Positions 32,517 to 43,662 of a stretch of DNA of 64,000 bases are shown here, one piece after another; the stretch's first letter is position 1, and the number at the start of each line of letters is the position of its first letter. The DNA lies in NCBI GenBank assembly GCA_019426215.1, contig WHWC01000104.1, forward strand, positions 62,001-126,000, given 5' to 3'. The stretch is from Buddleja alternifolia. Its lineage: Eukaryota; Streptophyta; Magnoliopsida; Lamiales; Scrophulariaceae. The notes under the pieces are model-generated. The model had not been told where the DNA came from, ran no database searches, and saw only the letters and a program-made list of their open reading frames with translations. The translations under genes and the position numbers were made by a program.

Positions 32517-33609
32517 TCATCGAATATTACTATCATTAATGAAAGTTTTTGCTATTTCGGGCAATCTTTCGAGTATGATCTGTTTGTTTACTTCCCATAT
32601 CGTAGGCACATATTTCTTTAGATATCGTGCGTTTAGTGCTCGACCATATTCAATTCCATCTAAGTAACAAAGTTTATATGTGTTACCATTTAATTTCTTG
32701 GAAATCAGGAATGGCCCTTCACAAGTAGGTGACCATTTACCATAAAAATGGTCTTTCGAACCTTCTGGCAAAATCATTTTCCACACTAAGTCTCCCTTTT
32801 CAAAAGACCTTTCTTTTACTTTCTTATTGTAACTTTTTCAACTTTCGTCTTTTGAGACTCAATTTGTCCTAAGACTGATATTTGTAACATTTCATGATCT
32901 AACATTTCAATATTCATATTTTCAGTATACTCCTTCGATGTGAGTAGTGTTTGCTCCAAAATTCTCTTCGATTTTATATCGAGTTCTATTGGTATCACTG
33001 TCTCATGCCCATAAACCAACTGAAAAGAAGATACCCCAAGACTATCTTTCTTGATCGTCCTTAGGGCCTACAAAGTATCGATCAGCAATTCATGCCACTC
33101 CCTCGGATTATTGCTTATTATTTTCGAAATACAACCCTTAATCAACTTGTTGGATGATTCGGCCTGCCCACTTGTGCGTAATATGGTGTGGAATTGAGTA
33201 GCTTTATCCCGAATTGAGTCAAAAATTCGAGCATCTCCGTACTATTAAAGACTCTCGCCTGATCAACTGTGATAGACTCTGGGATTCCGAATCTAGCTAT
33301 TAGGTTTTCCTTTATGAAGTCGATCACTTGTTTCAAATTAATACTCTCGAAAGCCTTGGCCTCGACCCACTTTGTAAAATAATCATTAGCGACCAAAATA
33401 TAACTGTGCCTTTTAGACGTGGCCGACTTAATTTCGCCAATGATATCCATAGCCCATCCTCGAAAAGGCCAGGGTTTGATTATAGATTTTAATTCGACCG
33501 TAGGTTGCCTTAAGATTTTGTCAAATCTTTGACATCGTTTACATCCTTTGGCGTAATTTATACAATCCCGTAGGACTGTAGGCCAATAAAATCCGTATTT
33601 GTGTATCAA
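32517..33609 (-). pseudogene. Tat integrase, frameshifted
   Basis: The frame 33609-33142 encodes the zinc-finger end (CINYAKGCKRCQRF) and catalytic core: WAMDIIGEI carries the first Asp and ESITVDQARVF the second. A one-base shift near 33150 moves the third catalytic residue (QAESSNKLIKG, Glu) into another frame. That frame meets a stop near 33070. The C-terminal parts at 33019-32816 (VYGHETVIPIELD) and 32786-32517 (WSPTCEGPFLISKKLNGNTY, a DNA-binding SH3-like tail) are separate frames. Integrase joins the cDNA to host DNA. Three or more breaks make this copy inactive. It is the last domain of pol, as expected for Ty3/gypsy. Confidence 0.9.
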
Positions 33610-33738
33610 CTATCTCATTTTATGGCATGCTTGATGGGCACCACAGACACCTTCGTGTGTCTCTGCCATCGTTATCAAAGCATCTTCTAAATCGAGACAT
33701 TTCAGTAAAATCCCCTGGGAATCTTTCCTGTACAATTC

Positions 33739-35123
33739 TTATCCGTCATAAAAATAATGGTGAGCCATTAATTTTAATTTATTCGAGAAACCCCCTTGAG
33801 ATGGGTTCTGTAGGTAGTTAATAACTTCGAGACGCCAGTCATATTTTTCTTTCATAATGTCTATCTTGTTAACGCTTAAATTCCTTTTCTCAAAGGGTAC
33901 TAACACTCTTGGTTCGAGTCGGATTGATGTTTCGAGTAGACCAGGGTCCCCCTTGTATCCCGATGCCAACTGGGTCAAATTATTGGATATTTGATTATTT
34001 TCTCTCGAAATATGAGTAACTTTGACAGTGTCAAAGTGTTTCAACAATTCGTGGACTCGAGCGAATGAGGTTATGGCCACTGGGCTTATACATTAAACAA
34101 TCCTCTTACTTGATTTATGATCAATTGGGAATCACCTTTTATTTCGATGCTTTTAGCATTCATTTCGAGCAACACTTCTAATCCCAGAATACGAGCTTCA
34201 TACTCCGCCCTATTATTTGTACAATCTCCTTCGATTTGGGCGTACATTTTGGTGATTATCTTATTTGGGGATATAATGTATATCCCAATTCCCGCACTAT
34301 CTCGAGTGCTAGAACCATCGAAATACAAAACCCATGGTACTAAGTTTATGAGTTTTATCTCGAAGTTATCGGGTATCTCCTCTATTTTCAAAGGATGATC
34401 GGCTAGAAAATCAGCCAATGCTTGACCCTTTATGGCCTTCTGCGGTACATATATCAAATCGAATTGGAGTAGACTAAGACTCCATTTGCTAAGACGACCT
34501 TTTACTAATGGCTGATTCATCATGAATTTAATCACGTCAGTTGGTGATACTACCTCCATGACATACGCAGCGAAATAATGCCTTAATTTTACGGACGCAA
34601 AATAGAGGATGAGGCACCACTTCTCGATTGAAGTATATCTTTTCTCGGCATCATTTAGCAACCTGCTCAAGTAAAAGACTGCTTGTTCGAATCCTCTATC
34701 ATGTTCCTGTACCAAAAGACACCCAACCGAACCTTCGGCTGCCGATATATATAGTCTTAGTTTCTTCCCTTTTCGAGGGGGAATTAACACTGGAGACTGT
34801 GTCAGATAATCTTTTATCGTTTCGAAAGCATTTTGTTGTTCTTTTCCCCAAGCAAAGTTTTCTCCATCCTTCAGACGTAAGACTGGAGAGAATGCCTCTA
34901 TCTTTCCTGCTAAATTCGATATAAATCTCATTCGAAAGTTGACTTGTCCCAGGAAGCGCTGTAATTCATTTTTCGTCCCAGGAGGTTTAGCATCTAAGAT
35001 CGCTTTGGATTTGTTTCGATCAACTTCTATGCTTCTGTTATGGATTAAAAATCCCAAGAAGTTCCCTGCTTTTACTCCAAACGCGCATTTTAACGGATTC
35101 ATCTTTAAACTAAAACGTCTCAT
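33739..35123 (-). pseudogene. Tat RT thumb, connection RNase H and second RNase H (aRNH)
   Basis: The frame 35123-34086 starts in the RT thumb (NPLKCAFGVKAGNFLGFLI). The RT-linked RNase H follows (TQSPVLIPPRKGKKLRLYIS, FYLSRLLNDAEKRYTSIEKW). Then comes a second, complete RNase H: LYFDGSSTRDSAGIGI with the first Asp, CTNNRAEYEARILGL with the Glu and IKGDSQLIINQV with the next Asp. It ends at a stop (34086). The remaining RNase H helix and spacer run 34080-33739. Duplicate RNase H domains are a known mark of the Tat lineage, where the extra one resembles archaeal or host enzymes. Confidence 0.85.
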
Positions 35124-35128
35124 CTGTT

Positions 35129-36016
35129 CTAAATTTCGATTAAAGATTCCATATGTTCTTTATGTGTCTGGGCTTTAACAATGATGTCGTCGATGTATAC
35201 CTCCATTGACTTTCCAATGAGATCATGAAACATGTAGTTCATGGTCCTCTGATAAGTAGCCCCTGCATTTTTTAAACCGAAAGGCATTACTACCCATTCG
35301 AAAATGCCTATAGCACCTGGGCATCGAAATGCCATTTTGTGTCTATCGGCTTCGGCTATTTTCAGTTGGTAATAACCTGAGTAACCATCCATAAAGGACA
35401 AAAATTGAAAACGGGTTGCCGCATCCACCAAAGTGTCAGCCATTGGCATCAGATATTCGTCTTTTGGTGTGGCTTTGTTTATGTCCCTAAAATCAATGCA
35501 AACTCGCACTTTGCCATTCTTTTTTATCACTGGGACTATGTTTGCTAACCATTCGACATATCTAGTCGGCCTAATAAATTTAGCTTCGACTAACTTTTCA
35601 ATTTTCTCTTTAATGGCCCCCATTAAATCAGGTGATAACTGTCTTGGGGCTTGAATAATTGGCTTAAAGCCAGATTTGATAGGCAATTTGTGTCAGGCTA
35701 TTGACATGTCTATTCCTGGCATTTCGTGATGAGCCCAAGCGAAACAATCTTTGTAGTCATGTAATACTTTGATTAGTTCTTCTTTTTCATTTTGGCCTAT
35801 TCTCGAGCTAATATAAGTTAATCTGGGCTCTTTGAGTGAGCCAAGATTAACACCTTCTAATGGGTCTTGAATATCCTGCCTGATATCCTCATTGGGTTCT
35901 AGAATCCCTTCTTTGATTATATTTTCTACATTTTGGTTTTGTTGTTCGAAACTATGTATATCAGAATTCGAATCGTTTCCTTCAATTAAATTAGCAGAAT
36001 ACTCGTGTAAATTCAT
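35129..36016 (-). pseudogene. Tat reverse transcriptase, palm and fingers
   Basis: The frame 35686-35129 encodes a typical Ty3/gypsy RT: PTRYVEWLANIVPVIKKNGK, RVCIDFRDINKATPKDEY, FMDGYSGYYQL, FEWVVMPFGLKNAGATYQR and the catalytic box YIDDIIVK. The preceding frame 36016-35693 gives the N-terminal connector (LIKVLHDYKDCFAWAHHEMP) and is separated by a stop. A stop at 35126 parts this from the thumb region. The enzyme copies the element RNA into cDNA inside the gag particle. Confidence 0.9.
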
Positions 36017-36313
36017 ATTAAGTTATTCGAGTACTACCATCTTAAAAACATTGTTGATTACATTCGTTTGTTTGGCACCGTCCATAAATACAAATTACAA
36101 CTAATCTAGTTAGATTCCCCTTCGATTTGGGCACCTTCCTTCGCTATAGGGCGGTCTTCGGTTTTCCTCTTCTTTCTTCACTGAGTACTTCCTCGGCCTT
36201 TTCAACTGCCGGGGAAGGTGAAACTCCCTGGTCTCTCACTTCGAGGTATTCAACTCGGTACCTAGCATTCACAACTTGCGTATCAACAAAATATGAATTA
36301 GCTTCGGCCTTGA

Positions 36314-36697
36314 CTATTTCAAATTTAGCACCAATTGATGCAAAGTTGAGGGTAAACAATAATTCTGATGAATCCAATCTCTACCGAGTAGCGCATTAAA
36401 GGATGGATTCGTTTTTACCACAAAAAATGCCGAGTATGAATTCATAGATCTCACTTTAACCCGACATGGTAGGACTCCTAACACTTTCGTTGCCTGCCCT
36501 AAAAAACCATAAACTGCCACATCGGCAGCCACCAAGTCTTTCGAGGACTTCCCTAACGTTACTAGAGTGCTTTCGGGTAACACATTGACGGTTGCCCCGT
36601 TGTCTACAAAAACTCTATTAATTTTAATTCCTTCGATTTCCACTTGGAAATATAATGGTTTCATGTGGTTATTATTTATCGTTTCTTTCAAAAACAA
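36314..36697 (-). pseudogene. Tat aspartic protease
   Basis: The frame has the retropepsin active site as VFVDNGATVNVLP (D-N-G in place of the common D-S/T-G). The usual downstream features follow: DVAVYGFLGQATKVLG, SYSAFFVVKTNPSFNALLGR and the conserved ending DWIHQN. It would cleave gag and pol polyproteins. The frame ends in a stop shortly after the domain. 36144-36377 (minus) continues in another frame toward RT with a low-similarity linker. Confidence 0.85.
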
Positions 36698-36773
36698 TAA
36701 CTCTAGAAAATGTTCGTTTTCATTTTTTTTTTCATCAGTTTTATAGTTGATAAACTCGAAACAGGGATTTACC

Positions 36774-37067
36774 TCATCCCGGAGCAGTCAATGCTTCCAG
36801 TGTCTTTTCCTCCTCATCTAATTCGCCTCCTCTCGCAGTGAATTCCGCTGGTAAAATGGTTACCATGTTACAGCCTGCTTCATCCTCGAAATTCATAACC
36901 CTTCGAACAGAGGCTTTCTTTCCCTTAGTCTGCATTTCGTCTAGGATATTGTCAAAAAGGATGTCCAAGTCATCCCCTAACTCGAAATCACCCATGTCAT
37001 CTTTTCCTATCTCGACATTTTTATTCTGAAGGTTCGCGTCCTTCATGTGATCCCTTAAACTGTCCAT
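36774..37067 (-). pseudogene. Tat gag-protease linker with acidic segment
   Basis: About 97 residues, strongly acidic (DDMGDFELGDDLDILFDN), then NMVTILPAEFTARGG just before the protease. This PAEF-type phrase precedes the protease in related Tat polyproteins. It is separated from gag and protease by stops or frame changes. No enzymatic role is expected. Confidence 0.55.
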
Positions 37068-37138
37068 CTCTTTTTCGAAATCATCATGGCTCGATTTCCC
37101 ACTATCTTTGACTTTAGGATCCCTTTAGCCAGAGCTTC

Positions 37139-39322
37139 CTATTCGATTCTCAAATTGGCGATAACCGCCTCCTGCTGCATTTCCATTACAACGGCGGCTC
37201 TCGAATAGGCCACCTGCTGGGCAATCGATTTTGCCCTGTGATCTCTGCTGTGTTCGAAACTTCCGCGATAGTCATTACCCCTTGGATGATTATGCGGAAA
37301 ACCTTGTCCCCCTCGTCCTCGAAAATGCCTCTGCGAAGGCATTGGACCTGGTAGTCTGTTACCGGATTCTTGTCTCGTCCTTTTACTCCAATTTTCCATC
37401 CTCTGATAAGCGAGGACCCAATTGGAATCATTTTCGATTACTTGTAACCTCACTAACTCGTAGTGGAAAGTATCGGCGCAGTGATGGCACAAAGCCTTTT
37501 GTAGTTTGGTCAAATTATTCACCACTCGAATGGGTGTTTCATACTTGGTTTGACCCAGGGGCATTTCGAGCACCTGTTGGTAAGTTCTCTCTTCACTTTT
37601 TGAATTTTCTCTAGGAGGTTCGATTTCCTCCTGCTTCTCCTTTAACTTTCCCTCTAAGGTCAATCCCATAATCCTCTTCTTTGTTGAGGATAAAGTGATC
37701 AGACCCCTCTCGAGCTGTTTCGCAACAAAGCGTCTGAAGATCTGGGATTGACCTGTAGTATGGAGGGTGTTCATGTGCCATCCGCACATTCTCTCTAGAC
37801 CCTCATCTTTGACCTTCGGGAAAGTCAATATCTCTTTGTCGATCAGGCGATTGAAAGTCCTGATTGCTACTTTGGTTTTGATCGTGACCTGAGATACAAA
37901 ACATTTAAGAGTGTTAATTTCGAGACTCATAACGGGAAAAGGATCTTCATCTATATTAGTTTTTTGCACATCCGGAAAAATTAGATCTTTCGAATCTATT
38001 CTTTCTTGGATTAAATTTCGAAATAAAATGCAATTGTTCGTGTCATGCGAGAATGCATTATGCCATTTACAATATGGTTTTCCTTTTATTTTAGATTTCG
38101 AAGCAATTTTATTTTTTTTCTAAACTTTAACTTCTTGTTAGCTAACAACCAATCAAAAATGTGTTCAGTTTTCGTTACATCAAAAGTATAGTTCTTTTCT
38201 TTCTTCGTTTGTAATGACCCAGTCGCCATACAGTCCTTCTGTTCGAGGGCTCCACATTGAAAGGGAGGCCCTTTCACAAATTTTGCTAGGTCGACTTCAT
38301 AAGATTCTTCGAACACCCATGGGGTTCCTATTTCGAAGGCATTAAATCCTTGGTGTTTTCTATTATTCTCTTCCCTAGGCATGTTTTCGTATCTTATAGC
38401 ACTTTTGGCTAAACTTCTAAAATCAGCAAAGGGCATGCCATCGAATCTCAACCTATACTCGAAGGTCATGTTCTGTTGGGTTAACAGTACAAACTCAGTT
38501 TCGGGCAAATTAAGGTGACATTTACCCTTGCTTTCTTAAAACGTGTTAGGAATTCTTCGACTGATTCTCCTATATTCTGCCTTATTTTAGCGAGGTCACT
38601 CATCATATCCCCGAATCTGTTCGAGCAAAATGGTTTTGTAATTGGAACTGCATCTTGTCCCAATTACTTATGGAATTCGAGGTCAGACTTATATACCAAT
38701 TAAAGGCAGATCTTGTTAATGAGCTAGGAAAAAGCCTTAGTTTGAAAAAATCTTGATCCGAGGCTTTCCGACATTGGCACGTAAATCTAGACAAATGTTC
38801 GAGAGCGGAGACATGGTCATCTTCAGAAAATAGGGTGAAATCGGGAATTTTATAATTTCTGGGAAAAGGGAAGTTCCTGTCTATCCAACCATGATAGGGC
38901 TTCCCTGGCATCAGTCGGTGGTTTCTTCGAAACCTCGGTCCGTACATCCTCTCAATGATCATTTCGATCTGATTCTTAACAGGATCAGGGAACTGTCCCC
39001 CAATATTCTCTCCCATATGGGCATCAGGCACAGCCTGCCCCCCTGCATATGGTACTTGAATATTGTTTGGGAACGTGGGAATTCCTTGACCCATTGAGGG
39101 ATTCGAAAACCCATTGTTTCCTATCGGGAAAGGAGTGTTCGAAACTCCTGGATAAGTTGGCATTTGACTCTGCCCCCCAGGGTAGTGCCCTTGGGTAAAT
39201 GTTAGAGGTATTTCGAAATTGTTAAAGCGGTTATTAGCATAGTTGCCCACGGGCACTTGCCCATAACCGACTGATGGAATCGGGACGCTTGGTCTCGAAG
39301 ACTGTGGTTGAAATTGATTCAA
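37139..39322 (-). pseudogene. Tat gag, frameshifted
   Basis: The frame 39322-38603 starts with a Gln/Pro/Gly-rich N-terminus, then the capsid-type retrotrans_gag core (FPFPRNYKIPDFTLF, SALEHLSRFTCQC, LRLFPSSLTRSAFNWY). A frame change near 38610 leads to 38663-38481 (SVEEFLTRFKKARV). A second leads to 38508-38086, which reads DLAKFVKGPPFQC and KTEHIFDWLL. A third leads to 37969-37139, ending in an RG-rich, basic tail (RHFRGRGGQGFPHNHPRGN) likely to bind RNA. No CCHC knuckle is seen, which is common in Tat gag. Confidence 0.8.
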
Positions 39323-39970
39323 ATTAGCGTTTTGAGGAAAATTCGGCGGAGTTCGAATGTTTTGAACAAAATTTTGTTGTCCTCCTGCCCCCCAGGCATA
39401 AATGGGTTAACAAAATTATGTTCATTTGCGGGGAAGGTGTTCGATGTCTAGCCGACTTTGAAATGACTGCTACTATTTCTGGTTTCTTGAGGGTAACCAG
39501 GCAGAGGTTCCAACGCTAATCTATTAGTACGTTATCAATTGTGACACCTTTTCTATTAGTACGTGATGTCTTTCGATTAGTGGTTCCAACGCATTGACTA
39601 TCTGGATGTTTACCATCTTTGAGAAGACGTCACAGGTCTGGTTAAATATCTCTCCTAATTTGGTTACCACTCGAGTAACCTCTCAAGCTAAACCCTCTTG
39701 GGTGTTTACAGCAATATCTTGCACTATTGCGGTAAATATTCAGGCGGATTTTTGAGCCAATGCTCGGTACTGATCATTGAATTCCCTTCGTTGATCATCT
39801 CGAGCACCCATTAAAGTCTGCTTCATAACTTTAACAAATTGCTCATACATCTTATCTGCCCTGATCCTGTATCGAGGCACAGGCTGTGTTTCCAGATCGT
39901 CATTCGGCTCTTCTCTGGAAGAATCTTCTGACATCTTATAATAGATTTAGGGGAGTCAAATTCGAATTTT
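39323..39970 (-). other. Tat 5' leader and gag N-terminal remnant
   Basis: Between the PBS and gag. The minus frame 39934-39740 (YRIRADKMYEQFVKVMKQTL) looks like the first part of gag, opening MSEDSSREEPNDD, separated from the rest by stops near 39700-39420. TTCGAA/TCTCGAG motifs recur. No other feature. Confidence 0.5.
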
Positions 39971-39988
39971 CTCCCACTGTGGTCGCCA
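39971..39988 (-). promoter_or_regulatory. Primer binding site of the Tat element
   Basis: On the minus strand TGGCGACCACAGTGGGAG lies six bases after the 5' LTR end (CGAAACA). It begins with TGG, as tRNA-primed sites do, and resembles the TGGCGAC- type sites reported in Tat/Ogre elements. The matching tRNA is not identified here. Confidence 0.7.
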
Positions 39989-39994
39989 AAAATT

Positions 39995-40799
39995 TGTTTC
40001 GTGTTTTTAAACAAACTAGACTAGGGAAGGATTTTGAGTGGTCGATCCAAGCCCCTTGATAATTCACAACTTAGAATTATCTAATAACCCCTGCCTATAT
40101 ATGCTACCGGTAGTTTAAGTCTTGCGAATATGTTCGATATGCAATGCTCACTATCAAATCAAGAGATAAATCAAGACTCAAGTAATTAATCAACACTTAA
40201 AAACTCAAGTAAAAATATACCTCCATGAATTCTCGGATGTATTCTTCTTGATACAGGATAAGAGTGCTCGATTACTGTACTGCTAACAAACTACTTTACA
40301 CTACTGACTAAGTAATCTAGAATTGAAAATTACACTAAGCCTAATTAAGCTTAACTACGCCTAAGATTACTAAAGCTATTGAAAGAAAGAAAGTAATTCT
40401 ACAGAGTTTGTCTGATTGTGTCTGTCTGTTCTTTTCTTTTTTTCGCATACATATACTCCTGGCCTTCCTTCTTGGTTTTCTTGTAACCTCCACGTTCGCC
40501 ACTTCTCGGAAACTGTCCTTAACTTCCTTTTTGAATTCCTTTGCTTGGCGCGTCTCCAATGCAGCTTATTGGTCTTTTGGGCTCTCTTCCTCTCTCAGAT
40601 TCGATTGTTAGGTTGTCCTCTCTTCCTCTCTCAGATTCGATTGTTAGGTTGTCATCAGCCCATGTCTTGTCATCTCCTGAATTTAATGGGCCTTGTCCTT
40701 GCCTATTTATGAACCCAACTTCCTTCTTTTCAAATTTCTTCCATTTGGATTGGTTGGGTTTTATGATTCGAAAGCCCGAATTATTTTATAATATAAACA
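39995..40799 (-). repeat. 5' LTR of the Tat element, intact (805 bp)
   Basis: Starts TGTTTCGTG and ends TATAAACA on plus. It contains the uninterrupted sequence CCTATATATGCTACCGG, where the other LTR holds CACTA 1. A minus-strand TATA-like ATAAATAGG at 40702-40710 fits a U3 promoter driving gag-pol leftward. It has one extra 36-base tandem unit (TTAGGTTGTCCTCTCTTCC...) near 40608-40645. That accounts for the length difference from the left LTR (769 bp without the CACTA). Confidence 0.9.
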
Positions 40800-42303
40800 G
40801 TTAGTTTTGCACCGAAAGATTACTTTAAAAATTAATAACATGCTAATGTCACTGAGATTTAAGAATGAGAAAAAAGAGAAAATATAAAGCAATAACAATA
40901 ATGAGTAATAAATTAGAGAGATAAGTTTAAATTAATGTAATGAAAATATATTAGACTAAACAATGTAGCTTAGACTTTTATACTATGTTACCTTGAATTG
41001 ACTCACTAATAAATTGTTTTGTACCAATATAGATTTCTGAGCACATGACACACTTTAATGTATAGGGGAGACTAATAAGAAAACATTATATTGAACGCTA
41101 ATTCGAAAATGGAGTTTGATTTTAGAAAAAAGAGGATAAGTCTTTCGATTAATCTTAATAAGATATTAAAAGATATGAAACTAAGTGAAAAACCTTATTC
41201 TCGTTGGTAGTAAATGATTAAATATTTATTCATCACAAAAAGTATATAAACAATATGAACATAACAAAAAATTATATCATACTAAAAAATGTATAACCTT
41301 TATTCATAATAAAGACTACATAACTGATATGACCATAATAAAGTATTTTGTTAGAATAATCATACAGATTCTAATATGATATCATAGTGTACAGATACCC
41401 CAAATTTAGAAACCAAACAAAATTGTTACACCTTTCGAAGGAAGATGTCAAAATATTAAAAGCAAATTTATGAATTTGTTCTATTTAAGCATAAACGTCC
41501 AATTAAATAGTCAAAGTTAACAACTACGGAAGTGAATAGAGAAATAAAAAATTATAAAATCTACATAACAATAGTCAATAGGAGACATGCAAACTAATAC
41601 ATATAAATGTGATCATTCACGATGATTATGTACAAATTTTGAATGAAAAAGTTTATGGTGATTTTTTTAATTTTTTTTGTTGACAAAGAATTTAGGTAGA
41701 GTCGGCTTCAATCAATTACCAGATCGGGTCATGCCTCCAGTACCATAAGTCGCTTACAGAGATACTTACAGATCGTCCACCAACACAACCGGCTACCTCG
41801 ATGCCGCACCCGGTGACAAGTGTCACTTTTTCCTTTTCTTTTTTCAATTTTTGTTTTTGTTCTTTTGTTTAGTGTATATATGTATATATCTATATGTATA
41901 TCTATATCTATATCTATATAGCAGAGCGGTCTTTGACTTTTATTGACTGCAATTGAGCCAAATAGAATTTTTTCAGAATTTTGAGTTTTTTAATTCATAA
42001 GAAAAATTCTCATTGGTTGATCACTTAATTTTGGATATTTAATAGTCATATTATCTTTACATTCTTAACTGATTCTCCTTGATTAACGCTATAAGACGTC
42101 ATTTGGAGTTTTAATATATGATTATCTGAACTAACAACCATCATCTATTAATAAGAGAATCCTTCCCTTCTAATGCATCTTCATCTCTTCCTCTCATGTA
42201 ATACGTACACGAGGGAAAAATGAAGGCACATGAGTTTTATTCTTAATCATCCCCTCTGCCGCAACCCCACTCTTTTTGCTAATTTGTATGCCTTTTATTT
42301 TTA
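40800..42303. other. AT-rich intergenic sequence between the Tat element and CACTA 2
   Basis: No coding frame. 41690-41820 is a less AT-rich patch (GTCGGCTTCAATCAATTACC ... GCCGCACCCGGTGACAAG) of unknown origin. It might be a SINE or LTR relic, but I see no pol III boxes. 41840-42000 contains two blocks (TTGTTCTTTTGTTTAGTGTA and GACTGCAATTGAGCCAAATA) that recur in swapped order at 51478-51600. Confidence 0.4.
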
Positions 42304-42548
42304 CACTACTAGAGAAATACACTATTACAACGCACCTATTACAGCGGTCTTGCGAAAACCGCTGAACGGAGAAACCTACTACATCGGTTCATGGGTGAAC
42401 CACTGTAATAGGTGAAACGGGTGGACCTATTACAGCGGTTCAAGTTTGAACCGATAAAAGGGGACGGATATTACAGCAGTTCTTGAGAGAACCGCTGTAA
42501 TAGCCGGAAGAACCGACGGGTTTTGCCCCCAAAATTTTCCCCCCATTT

Positions 42549-42549
<1 letters not shown>

Positions 42550-42611
<62 letters not shown>

Positions 42612-43330
42612 GAAACTCTTCTCGGTCTCCGCTCCCCCACCGCCGCCACCCTACCACCACCACCGTCGCCGCCGCCGCCATCACCATCACCACCACCACC
42701 ACCCATTAGTATCTCTCTCTCTCTCTCTCGCTACTACTCTCTCTCTCTCTATATATATATAGACACACACACCACATATACCACCGCCACCGCCACCACA
42801 CCCACCATATACTGCCGCCACCACCACACCACTTTATACCGCCGCCGCCGCCGCCGCCACACCACCCGAGCGCTGCTCCTCTCTCTCTCTCTCTGACTAG
42901 GTATACATACATATATATATATGTTTATATATGTTATGTTATATATATGTTATGTTATATATGTTATGATAATTAAGGTTATATGTTAATATCTTGATTG
43001 TTGTTATATATATGTTATGTTAATTGGGGTTTTGTGAATTATATAATGTGGGTTATATGTTAATTTCTTGATTGTTGTTATATATATGTTATGTTAATTG
43101 GAGTTTTGAGAATTATATAATGCGGGTTATATGTTAATTTCTTGATTGTTGTTATATATATATGTTATGTTAATTGGGGTTTTGCGAATTATATAATGTG
43201 GATTTTTGTTGTGTTATGTTATAGTTGATTATGTTATAATATGGATTGTTGTTATGTTATAGTTGATTATGTTAATTGGTTTTGTGAATTATATAATGTG
43301 GGTATTTGTTATATATATGTTATGTTAATA
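42550..43330. repeat. CACTA 2 leader: CT and CCG simple repeats, then a 75-bp tandem array
   Basis: 42551-42900 is (CT)n and CCACCGCC-type low-complexity DNA, the source of spurious Ser/Leu and His runs. 42930-43330 holds about four tandem copies of a roughly 75-base unit (GGTTATATGTTAATTTCTTG, ATTGTTGTTATATATATGTT, ATGTTAATTGGGGTTTTG, then AATTATATAATG). CACTA 1 has only about two diverged units at the same place, so the array expanded here. Confidence 0.8.
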
Positions 43331-43662
43331 GGGGTTTCTTGATTGTTGGATTTTTTATTTATGCTATGATATGTTGGTATCGTGATTGGATTTTCGTTGT
43401 ATTATTTTGTTGACATCGTTTAATTAATGCATTAATGGTTTTGTGAAGTTCAATTGGTTTTGCGAAGTTCGATTGGTTTTGTGAACGAATTGATGGATTG
43501 GTTTTGTTGGTTGTAAGGTTGGGGGGAAGATTAAGTCGAGAATTTGGTAGAATTTTTGGCGTCGTTACTCTGCCAAATTTTTAATTAATTCAACTCAACT
43601 AATGTTAATAAAATTATTTGGTAAATGAATCTAACTTATGTATTTTTCGCTTTTGTAGGTCG

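Larger units (their letters stand above)
18230..40799 (-). mobile_element. Ty3/gypsy Tat-lineage LTR retrotransposon, full length, with a CACTA inserted in its 3' LTR
   Basis: Matching LTRs lie at 18230-28340 (interrupted by CACTA 18338-27676) and 39995-40799. They start TGTTTCGTG and end TATAAACA, read on plus. Coding is on the minus strand in the order gag, protease, RT, RNase H, integrase. The PBS is at 39971-39988. The polypurine tract is probably ATGGGGGGCATT, next to 28340. Protease-RT-RNaseH-integrase order marks Ty3/gypsy. A second RNase H after RT-RH, and an antisense gene between integrase and the 3' LTR, mark the Tat lineage (family knowledge). About 13.2 kb without the CACTA. Multiple frameshifts make it non-autonomous now. 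Confidence 0.9.

Noticed and set aside
34117..36399. Plus-strand frames over the Tat pol region
   Set aside because: They are antisense to clear RT, RNase H and protease motifs and resemble no known protein.
41690..41820. Possible SINE or tRNA-derived element
   Set aside because: No A/B box pair, A-tail or target duplication could be read, unlike the SINE at 51929-52132.
42430..42912. Arg/Glu-, His- and Gly-rich reading frames
   Set aside because: They are products of (CT)n and (CCG)n simple repeats in the CACTA 2 leader and have no counterpart in CACTA 1 coding sequence.
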